NCBI GenBank assembly: GCA_950295325.1
Contig: OX485809.1
Coordinates: forward strand, 41,077,081-41,137,080
Source: Polytrichum commune
Lineage: Eukaryota; Streptophyta; Polytrichopsida; Polytrichales; Polytrichaceae
Length of the DNA: 60,000 nucleotides
Direction of reading: 5' to 3'
Both the position numbers and the translations under genes were made by a program. Each line of letters starts with the position of its first letter. Within the stretch, counting starts at the first letter, position 1. Shown piece after piece: positions 48,931 through 60,000 of the stretch. A model generated the notes under the pieces. It worked only from the letters and a program-made list of their open reading frames with translations. It did not search any database and was not told the origin of the DNA.

Positions 48931-50628
48931 GGTTGTGTCGTAGCACGGTGGTGACGTATTCATTAAATTAACCTGATAAACGCGTAAAGCGTCCCTGCCG
49001 CGCCAAGTTCGTTCCCACGAAGAACCTGCGGTCGTTCACAACACAGAGGGAGGAAAAACTTTCACTCTCTCTCACACACACAAGAAACACCAGAAACTAA
49101 GTTAACATAAATCGGATTAAGAAATCCGGGATATTACGGAAATTATAGCACGGAATCTCCCGCCTTCCCGGTAATGGACCGAGGTAGGGAACACAACATA
49201 AAGTATGGACAAGCTCCCACCCTAGAGTAGTAACAACAATAGACTAAGCGTCCCGAATCCATAGTTTAACAACTATATACACTCCATTCTAAGATTCCTT
49301 ATTACGGGTCATGACTTCCGGGATAAGGTTTCCGCGATAGAGGTAGCGGATATGACCTGTATTTTCACTATCCACTAGATTTTCGACCGTGTCACAAGGA
49401 CCATAATTCTAGTGTTTTAGGCTAGAATGCTCAGAGAGACTTGGTAGTTGTTCATCAAGATTTCACCCTTTGAGTTGATTTCTTAGGGTTGTCTCCCTAT
49501 CTCCACTTCCTCTTTCTAACTACTACTCCCTTAGACTAGTGTTTCGATGGGGGTAGCCCTCCCTCGAGAAGGTGTCCCGCTCAAGTATCCGACGCGTGCC
49601 ACCCCCCTTTGACGGGGGAAAAGGTGGAGGAAGTTTTGGGTCTACAAAACTAGCCTGATCCGCTTTCCGTGATGGCACAGTTTCCACTATACCACACGCG
49701 GAAACCGAATCCTCCCTCGAGAAAGGTGGAAACACAACATCTTTGCTCCTATTCTCACAATGGGTAGCTTGTGCTGTTCTACAGGTCACACAAGATAGGA
49801 CCTAAGGTTTGTTGATTTCCGTGACGGCGGGGCTAACATAGGGATGGGGCTACCACGCCTACCATCCGCGGTGGGAACCAAGTGCCAGTCGCGGCAGGTG
49901 CATGAGTGTTCTAGACCATTCCGTTACTGCTGATCGGTGTGATCCACCTCCAGGTCACGGCAAGCGGAAGGCGTAAACCAGAACTCTCCCCCTACTATTG
50001 GATAGGTCTATCTACTGCTGCTCATTGTCGGTCCCTAGTTGGACGGACTAAGTGGGGAAGAACCTACCGTGTGTGTGGAACTTCCCTTGCCCAACAACCT
50101 CACGGTGGGGTTCTTTCCCCTTGCTCGGCCAATCTTTTCCTCCTTTCCGCGCTTAAGATTCTTCCGCCCATCACCTGCTCACACAGGGGCGTTTTAACCA
50201 CACGCACCTCGGGGTATTACTGACCCTCTGTCCTATCACGGAATACTAACCTAACTAACCTACACAATGATAGGGAATGGCGGAAAACTCGGAAACCTCA
50301 AGTACGGAAAAGAGGGATCACTTGTATTACACATGTACTCAAGATTCAACTCAAACCGAAGGTGAAGTAAAGCATAAGGTCCGAATTGAACAAAATAACA
50401 CTTGTATTGCAAAATGATGAGAGAAACACCGAAGTGTTCTCCCTTTAAAAACCAAACTAACACCCATATGCCATGGTTTCCATGCCGGAAATTGCGGGCC
50501 ACGTGGCAGTCCTGACAATCCACCTCATGGAGAGGTCAAAACCTAAACAAAGAAAATGACGAGGCGCACAATCCGGGGCCACCTAACTACTTGCCCAAAA
50601 CAAACCAAAATGGAATCCTAACTAAAAT

Positions 50629-51783
50629 CTACTCCTTATCCTTCCGCTTCTTCAATTTGGCTTTCTTCTTATTCTTCTTCCGCCTTTCACAGCGGTCCGC
50701 GCTGTCCGTTGCCAAAAATGGAGCACGTGGTGGCGCCACTTGCATCTTATGAGCATTCGGCGCGGAAATCATTTCCACGCGGTCCACCATTTCCGCAACG
50801 TCCGGTGCCAATGGGGCGGATAATTGGTTGTCCGGCGGAAATTCCGGAGCAAGAATGACAAGTGGCGGCGGATCCCGGACAACCACTCGGAAGTCCGTGG
50901 CAAGGATTGGAGTTGAGACCTCGGCCACGTGGCAATCACCCAAGGTTTCCTCTCCAACCGCGGCGGAAACTTGGGTGGCCTTGGGAACTAACACCTCAGT
51001 GGTGGAAACCGGGAGGGCCGTGATCGCCGTGATATCCTCCACCTGGTCCACCTCTTCCGGATGTTGGTTTCCACCTTCCACCGCGGCACCTTGAATTTCC
51101 ACCAAGTCATGAGGAGTCAAGTCGGAGTAGTCCGATGAGGACTCCCTTTCCTTCGATGACTCAACTACCACGGGAAATAACTCCGTGCAACTAGCAATGA
51201 GGGCCTTCATTGCTTTCAAGGATGCATCCATCTTACTCCCTTGATCCATGATGAAGGTAACCATCTTCGACCCGGAAACGTGGCCCGCGTTCTTCAATTC
51301 CACGTCGAATATCTTGGTTTTCCACCACACGTTCCCCGGGATTTCTAGCATATCACTCAACTTTTGTACCGTGAGAGTGGTATCCTTTACCTGCTTAAGG
51401 AGCTTCTTTCGCTCCGCCTCCAACTTCCGCACTTGCTCCGCGGTCTTCCGCTTTTCCGCAGTAAGGTGGTCCACTTTATGCTCCAGCTCCCGCAACCGAC
51501 GTGCATCTTGGATGGCCTCCTTTATTGTGGCAACCAAACTCTTCCGCGGCGGGTTGCCCACCAATTCTCCTACTTGGTGCATTTGTAGCTCATAGTCCAC
51601 AATCCGGGACCGTACTCCCTCCAAGTCGCGGATAATGGAGTCCACCGGATTGTCCTCCACGGAAAAGGTGGATGTTCCACCTCCCACCGGCTTGGTGGCG
51701 GACCCGGTCCGCGTCGCACAATTTCCCAATATTAGTTCCCTCTTCTTGGTCACGGGCCGCTGTTCGTCGCTCATCTCCACCAT
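50629..51783 (-). CDS. 384-residue coiled-coil ORF 2 of the TG...CA element
   Basis: Starts MVEMSDEQRPVTKKREL. Residues ~85-150 form a strong coiled coil (RELEHKVDHLTAEKRKTAEQ and following Leu/Lys/Glu heptads). Residues ~215-350 are acidic, Pro/Val/Ala-rich and probably disordered. The C-terminus is a basic tail (RRKKNKKKAKLKKRKDKE), which could be nuclear-localising or nucleic-acid binding. It is in the same frame as the upstream 235-residue ORF and separated only by a TAG plus 18 nt, so it might be made by read-through or re-initiation. No zinc knuckle, protease or reverse transcriptase is seen. The composition suggests a structural, gag-like role, but that is inference. Confidence 0.6.
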   Translation of the reverse strand: MVEMSDEQRPVTKKRELILGNCATRTGSATKPVGGGTSTFSVEDNPVDSIIRDLEGVRSRIVDYELQMHQVGELVGNPPRKSLVATIKEAIQDARRLRELEHKVDHLTAEKRKTAEQVRKLEAERKKLLKQVKDTTLTVQKLSDMLEIPGNVWWKTKIFDVELKNAGHVSGSKMVTFIMDQGSKMDASLKAMKALIASCTELFPVVVESSKERESSSDYSDLTPHDLVEIQGAAVEGGNQHPEEVDQVEDITAITALPVSTTEVLVPKATQVSAAVGEETLGDCHVAEVSTPILATDFRVVVRDPPPLVILAPEFPPDNQLSAPLAPDVAEMVDRVEMISAPNAHKMQVAPPRAPFLATDSADRCERRKKNKKKAKLKKRKDKE

Positions 51784-51801
51784 GTCTTTCTCCTTCGAAT
51801 C

Positions 51802-52509
51802 CTAATGGCCCATCTCCGGTTCCGAGTCGGTAGTCTGGAGCTCCCGCATGAACTGATGCGATGTCCATAGGGTGTCCTCTTCGTCCGTGAGTAGGTTTTT
51901 GTGTGCATAAAGGTGGAAGAGGAAGGACCCTATGTAGGAAGTTTGGCCGCGCTTAGTGTTGGTTGCCAACTTGTGCACCAACTCTCCAATGATGCTCCCC
52001 CAATCCACCACCTTCTTCTCGGAGTATGCAAGAATTAAAGTGGTGGCAAGGGTAAGAGTGATGCTATAAGGTTTTTCCGGGCTAAAGATAGGCACTTGAA
52101 AAACTAACATCTTTCTTTCCCTCTCGTCTTTACAATCCTTCACAAAATATCTATACTTGGGGTCCAGCCTCTGGGAGAATTTGTCCCTGGTACAATCCTC
52201 TCTCTTAGTGGCCATACCTTCCCCTCCTTGCTTGAAGCCGTAAACCCGACTCCACAATTCCGCATTCCACCTATTCGGTCGGCCCCGGATGGTGGAAGTG
52301 TAAACGTGGTCCACCTCCCCCGTGACTAACTCCCTTACCATCTCCTCACAGCGCACTCTCCAAGATTTTTCCCATAATCTTAGGCAGCCCATGCGCCTCA
52401 AGTCTGCCTCCAACTCATTGCTCTCCTCTCGACCTGTGGGGGTGACCACGTGCACCTTGCGGAGGGCTAGCGGCTTGTCCGCGATCCGCTTCCATGTTTG
52501 GATGGCCAT
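51802..52509 (-). CDS. 235-residue ORF 1 of the TG...CA element
   Basis: The start context is excellent (ACCACCATGG). The predicted protein is mixed charged: MAIQTWKRIADKPLALRKVHV... It has a Trp/Arg-rich middle (LRLWEKSWRVRCEEMVRELV), a Lys/Arg-rich segment (DCKDERERKMLVF) and a hydrophobic stretch (SITLTLATTLILAYSE). The look is similar to gag-like or 'putative plant transposon protein' domains found in plant retroelements, but I cannot name a domain firmly. The stop is a TAG, and the next ORF starts 18 nt later in the same frame. Role unknown. Confidence 0.6.
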   Translation of the reverse strand: MAIQTWKRIADKPLALRKVHVVTPTGREESNELEADLRRMGCLRLWEKSWRVRCEEMVRELVTGEVDHVYTSTIRGRPNRWNAELWSRVYGFKQGGEGMATKREDCTRDKFSQRLDPKYRYFVKDCKDERERKMLVFQVPIFSPEKPYSITLTLATTLILAYSEKKVVDWGSIIGELVHKLATNTKRGQTSYIGSFLFHLYAHKNLLTDEEDTLWTSHQFMRELQTTDSEPEMGH

Positions 52510-52769
52510 GGTGGTTGCGGCCCGCTGTCGCCGGTGCGGTCCGCTCCGCTCTAAGGTTTCCGAGTCGAAACAGAATTCCTAACACAAACTCAATTCGATA
52601 TTTTTAACTACTTTAAGGATTATAATTTTTCTCCTCAATTCTAACTATCATACCTAACAATCTACCTATAAAGTACTATACTTACTATGTTTTCCTTGCT
52701 CAAACCTATTCCTTAATCTTAAAACAAGGTTTCTTAAGAGTTTAAGAAAATGCGGGCCACGACAGGTTG

Positions 52770-54790
52770 GATAAATGGTAGGGGAATATAAATCCCACAC
52801 AGTCTTTCGGTCCATGAGTGCACATTGTACCCTATGAGCTAATAGGCAATTCTTGGTGCCTCATTGGCCACCACATAATTTGTAGGGGAAGATGTCTTTG
52901 GACTTGCCATTGAAACATATTATTCTAGCACTAAGCTCCGTCTTCAACTTCACACAAACTTTCTGCAAAACCACTTGTTTCACAAAACCGCTAGATTCTT
53001 GGGGGACCCAAAATGTGCATAGATCATTGGGTGGGTTATGTCTTTGTTGACAATAGACTCCATGGAATGCACAAAAAAATGCACGAATGTGGCTAAGAGC
53101 ATGGAGTGTACATGCTATTCCAACACATGCATGTGATGTAAGGTTCCTACATTTCATCGATTTACCCATAGTGTTAGGGCTCCAAGGTAAGTATGGTCCC
53201 ACCAACCGAGCCTTTATTACCCACTAGTTGCAACCACCGGTGGCGTGTTTATCATAAGGCTTCTTGCAAAAAAAATGGGGACCTTTTTAACATATTGAAA
53301 AATGGATGGCAACATCATACACTTATCACATTTAGTATATCACAAATGCTCAACATTATTGTTAGATTAAAGGGTGATTATGGAATTGAGCATAGTATAG
53401 GAATAGCTAGAATAAGGAAGCTAGGAATGGCGTTTGAGAGATACAGTGGAGCATCACAAGGGAGTATAAATATCCTAAAGCCAAGGATCATGTGACAATG
53501 AAATGGTTGGGAGATCTAGGAGAGAGAGAGAGGGGGGAAAACCTTGGATGTTGAAAAATGATTGCATTTCTAAAATGGGCAAAACATTAGCGTTGACACA
53601 AAAAATTGCAAAACACCTACATACAAGAGTGCAATCATTCAAAGCATGGGATTATTTGGGAATTTCCACACAAGAGTGGCAAAATTTCACAAAGCACATG
53701 CTACTTGGTTGTGCTTGAATTGGCATAGGCTCATCACTCATTCGTCTCAAATTGGCATTGAGCATGGCATACCAAGGAGTGAAAGGTGGACACTACGAGT
53801 AGGAAATTTACATTTAGGGGATGTGGTTTAATTGCAAGAAGTTTTGCCTTGAACGATAAAGGTGTACAATATCAGACCTTGCAACTTGAATCTAAGGTGG
53901 AAGAGAAAGTAAAAAAGAGAGGCTTTGTTTCATATCTAGAAAAAAAATGGCAAGAGGGCATGAGCGCAAACCCTAAACATTTGACAAAAACCAAACAAAT
54001 GGCAACAACACAACATCGGTGTGTGAGACTTACAAGACCTTCAAGACATCATGAGGAGGTTGGTGTTCCAAATTGCGCACTAGTTATTCCCTCGTTGAGC
54101 ACCGCAAGTGCTCCGAACTATCCATTCCTTTGTTGAGTACCACAAATGATACGAAAGGTGCATTGAAAAAGTCCAAACCCTAACATCGGGATCTATGTGC
54201 CAAGGCAACCGAAGACGCCCAACCCTTTCTCACCATGTTGAATGATGGTATCCCATTCAATGGTTACATTTCCTTGTACACTTTGGCGGCATTGCCAAGA
54301 CGCCTCGCAGCGGATGAGCTAAATCTCAACGTGATGCTACGAATCCATGATGAGACGTTCAACTGTATAGGATGTGTAAAGAACCACTTGAGCATGGCAT
54401 CATGTCATATCCATGCATGGCGTGTCCATGGTCCATCATGTCATACCCATGGGTCATGCATGACATAGTTCCAATACATGCACATGCCAATTTGTATGTT
54501 CAAGGTTCTATACCATGTACCACAAGGACATCGATGTTCCACAATATGTAGGCTCCTCCTACAACTGGCATAAACGCGTATGGGTTGCGGATCAGAGTCT
54601 CGTAGACCGGGTCATGGGGTGTTAGGGGATTGACGTTGCCACGGTGCGAATTGTTCACCGCGGATAACTAGGCTGGGCCCCGCCGGTCGTCATAGTTGAC
54701 GGCGGCCGGTTTACCCCTCTACGTTTACAAACCTTGGCTCATGTAATGCGAGGATTTCAGAAGGGAACGCCGTCCCTGAGCTGAATAATG
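52770..54790. other. shared arm sequence upstream of the right E2 gene, unassigned
   Basis: Mirror of 27770-29802. Plus-strand frames (53193-53495, 53503-53718, 53786-54136, 54235-54468) are identical to the left arm. No domain recognised, and the frames are interrupted by stops between them. Confidence 0.4.
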
Positions 54791-55324
54791 TTATGAGACA
54801 CACGGTGTAGTGAGTCACTACTGGGGGATCGGATGGCAAGGGGGCGTCCAAATCTCGATCGGACGGCGGGGATCGCGCGGGCGTCTTACTAGTGGAGCCA
54901 GTTCGAGAGTGGAATGCCAGTAGTATTCATTTCCCCTCCGCTTCGTTGCCTCGCTCGTTCGCTCGCTCGGCCCCTTGGGGTTTCGTTCCGCCTCTGTTTC
55001 GTTCCGCCATCGACTGTGTCTTCTGGAAGGCTTTCGAAGTTTGGTTGCGGCTTTTATTGCCGTGGTTCTACGGTTCGAGGCGTGACTTGATTGTAGAGCT
55101 TTTCGTGGATCTTTGCCATTTTGCGCTGAACGGGATCTCCCTCGCGAGAGCCGAGCGGGAGCAGGATTTGGCGGTCGTTTGGTGCTGGCCGCGTGGAGAT
55201 AAAAGCTGGTGAGCGCGTGGCGTGCGTGAGAGTGTCGCTGCTTGCGGCCAGAGGCTGAAGCGGGCGTGGGAATTGTTTCTGTTGGAGGAGGAGGGAAGGC
55301 TGAGACGCTAGGGTTGCGTTTGGT
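54791..55324 (+). promoter_or_regulatory. 5' leader and probable promoter of the right E2 gene
   Basis: Mirror of 27238-27770. GC-rich, with an ACACGGTGTAGTGAGT block at the outer end and a GCTCGTTCGCTCGCTCGG run. It is the best-preserved of the four leader copies together with its mirror. It ends at the ATG at 55325. Confidence 0.5.
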
Positions 55325-57848
<2,524 letters not shown>

Positions 57849-60000
57849 TGTAAAGAAGGGAAGCTGCAGAATTGGCAGCGAAGTGGGGGTTTTGTGTTTG
57901 GGGAGGAGACAACGGCTTTCCACTCGTTGGGTGGTGGGAAAGGAGTGGGTTATAAGGTCAGGAAGTTGGACTTCCATACCAAGCCCCTGGGGAGGAGGTT
58001 TGTGCCACCGTGCCGCTGTTGTTGATGTTGCAACATATTCGTAGGTTTCAAAAGTGTGGTCTGCTAATCTAGTCAAGAGGGGCCTTTCAAGTTGGAAGAA
58101 CAAGAGCACCAAATATGGGTTAGCATTGGTGATCTAGTCAGGTCTATTTCCTTCCCTACCCAAATTGTCCTGTTGGGCGTATCATCTACACAAGTGTATG
58201 AGCCTGTACGTCACTTGTGTTTCATCTTTTGACAGGACAGCCGAAAGCGGTAGGTGCACCTTCTCCTTGCTATTACAGCAGATCTCATGCCCTTGCCAGA
58301 ACTGGCATATTTTTATGGAAGGACATGGCATATCCTTTGTTGTGCTCTTGTTTTCTGCTCTTCTGTTATGGAGAGACTAGTACCTGGTCATTATAAGAAA
58401 TCATGTTCGGTTGTCTACTTCAGGGTGGCTTGAAACCTTTTTGGATGGCTATACTAATGCACCACTGGGAGGCAATCACCGGTAGGATATCTCATGTCAC
58501 AGCATCTTGAACAGGTAGGTTGTTTTTGAGCAACTTAACGCAGCGTGCAGTGCTACCGAGAAGTCGAAACGAAGTAGGTTGACGAAGTAAATTGTAGGGA
58601 GATGGACTGGGTCCAAGAAGCCTAGCAATAGTGGTGTCCACAGATGCACCTCCAGTTGTCTGTTGTTTCACAAAAAGTCTGAAAAATCAATGTTCCAAGT
58701 GCCATTGGAAAGGTGTCCCGAGTGTACCATTGCATGATCCTCCATGTTTTGAAACCTACATAATGTGAGTGTGTGAAGCAACTTGTGATCCGCCGCAGTT
58801 TAGGCCCTGAAATTTAATACGAACCGCAAGAAGATTCCATGGGGGCGTGTGAGTGTTGAACACTAGGCTCACAAATCCGACCAGAATTGAGAAAGGAATA
58901 AACTCTTGAACAAGCAATGATTGGAATCGTGAATGGACACTAAAAAGACATATTAAGATGAGATCGGAGGTGGAATGGGATGTGTCGGGGAGGAAGGGAA
59001 TCTGGACTTTGAATTGCACTTTTTGCATGTTGACTGGGATATGGGAACTTGAGACGAATCTCCTAGCGTTTCTCAATTCCTAATCAGACGTGGCAATTCC
59101 CTATCCGTTTCGACCTATCCAGGCCAACCCAGTCCAACTCGGAGTGTTATTGAAGAAAATCGGCACCTCTTAGGGTAGTTTTCGCCATGTGCATCTCAGA
59201 GCTGTACTTATCTGGACATTCGTATACCCTCTCAGTGAATACTTTATGAATGAGAAATCCACTTTCAGATAGGTCACCAACACATCCCTCTGGTAAATAT
59301 CTCTTGTAGATATGCCCCCTATGAGTCCATGAATTCAATGGCTAGAATGGGCACCGAGGAGGCACTCTCAAGTTTTAAACCCACCATGAACTCAGCCGAA
59401 ATACAGTGAAGTCCATTTTCTAAACTACATTAATGTATTGGAAGCTAATATATGGTGGCGTCACTAATGGCACCGAAGACTATCAATCCGTGGACCTAAG
59501 TACTTGTACATTATGGGGAATAGTTAGTGATAGTAGAGAGTTCGTAATTGGGAGCTGTTTACAGTTGGTGGTTATTATGGGATGTTTCTTTTAGCACCTT
59601 CTACCTTTTATCATGCACGTGCCACACCTCATTTATAAATAATGAATACTATACTTAGTGACTACAATTCTATTTTTCCATGTCAATATTAGTAATTGCA
59701 AAGCGCACATGCAGTTTTACCAACACTAAATGTAAACTTTACATTATCTTGTTTAAGTTTGTGGGCATTGAATATTTACAATGTGGAAATTACTTTCACT
59801 TACTAAGTGATGTTTCATCCAGATGTCAATTATCCATGACAATGTTTCATAATATAATTGTTGGAATCCAAAACACAAACTTTGTTTCAGTAAATGACAT
59901 AGATTTCATCCAGATTATAATCATCCATAACAGTACCTGTGTACTTGTTGATAAGAAACGTGATTAGAAAAGTTACCATAATGGCATTAAATTCCATATG
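57849..60000. other. arm sequence 3' of the right E2 gene
   Basis: Mirror of 22849-24839, then of 19205-19350 across the empty PIF site at 59853-59855. The first few hundred bases should include the E2 3' untranslated region. From about 59640 the sequence is the uninterrupted CACTAAAT-type MITE. No other gene is seen. Confidence 0.5.

Larger units (their letters stand above)
48936..52764 (-). mobile_element. 3.83-kb TG...CA element with 5-bp target duplication, right arm only
   Basis: On the minus strand it begins TGTCGTGGCCCGCA (52764) and ends ...GTGCTACGACA (48936). The 5-bp repeat GGTTG flanks it (48931-48935, 52765-52769). The left arm (around 29802-29812) keeps the empty site with a single GGTTG. 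TG/CA ends with a 5-bp duplication are the hallmark of LTR-retroelement integration. However, I find no direct repeat between the two ends, no primer-binding site, no reverse transcriptase and no integrase. It is therefore best read as a solo LTR of unusual length or a non-autonomous LTR-type element. It carries two same-frame ORFs (52509-51802, 51783-50629), then ~1.7 kb of GC-richer non-coding sequence. Confidence 0.85.

Noticed and set aside
50747-51595. Several frames of 60-115 codons opposite or overlapping the 384-codon ORF
   Set aside because: GC-rich coding sequence commonly opens antisense frames. They lack own start context and sensible composition.

Overview
The window looks like nuclear DNA of a land plant. 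Two multi-exon host genes are clearly plant-like: an AWPM-19/PM19-type four-span membrane protein and a plant group-VI (UBC8/10/28-like, UBE2D-type) ubiquitin-conjugating enzyme. Both have GT-AG introns and long AT-rich flanks, and the rest is dominated by plant-type DNA transposons. The AWPM-19 protein is fairly divergent from the flowering-plant pattern I know, so a non-flowering plant (lycophyte, fern or bryophyte) is plausible, but that is inference.

Layout. 0-5 kb: gene-free, with small terminal-inverted-repeat elements, including a PIF/Harbinger-like MITE (3660-4707, TAA target duplication) holding a nested Mutator-like insertion. 4.8-9.6 kb: a hAT transposon whose transposase (minus strand, 7659 to 5416) is open except for one in-frame stop, preceded by a ~255-bp tandem repeat. 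9.6-14.9 kb: AT-rich DNA without recognisable genes. 14.9-17.6 kb (minus): a complete four-exon AWPM-19-like gene with a histidine-rich tail and ABRE-like ACGTG motifs upstream.

19.2-60 kb is one very large inverted repeat. The left arm is 19205-39254, the right arm 41528-60000, and the right arm runs off the window. A 2.27-kb unique spacer lies between them. Each arm carries an intact four-exon E2 gene (24840-27237 minus; 55325-57848 plus). The two are transcribed divergently away from the centre and encode the same 148-residue protein. Because each arm preserves the ancestral state of the other, insertions after the duplication can be read exactly. Left arm only: a 3.5-kb PIF/Harbinger element (TTA duplication) and a 410-bp hAT MITE (8-bp duplication). 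Right arm only: a 3.83-kb TG...CA element with a 5-bp duplication and two ORFs in one frame, and a 1.4-kb insertion headed by a ~50-bp minisatellite. A further PIF-like element is 4.16 kb in the left arm and 1.10 kb in the right. The long version contains a copy of the E2 gene's 5' leader joined to spliced-looking exons of an unrecognised gene, so it looks like host-gene capture (Pack-type) or a nested insertion.

The spacer holds the C-terminal half of a second, different hAT transposase, another fragment of the chimeric E2 leader, and a short composite tandem repeat. The leader sequence therefore occurs four times in the window. Most of the shared arm sequence at 28-34 kb / 43-54 kb has short, broken reading frames that I could not assign.
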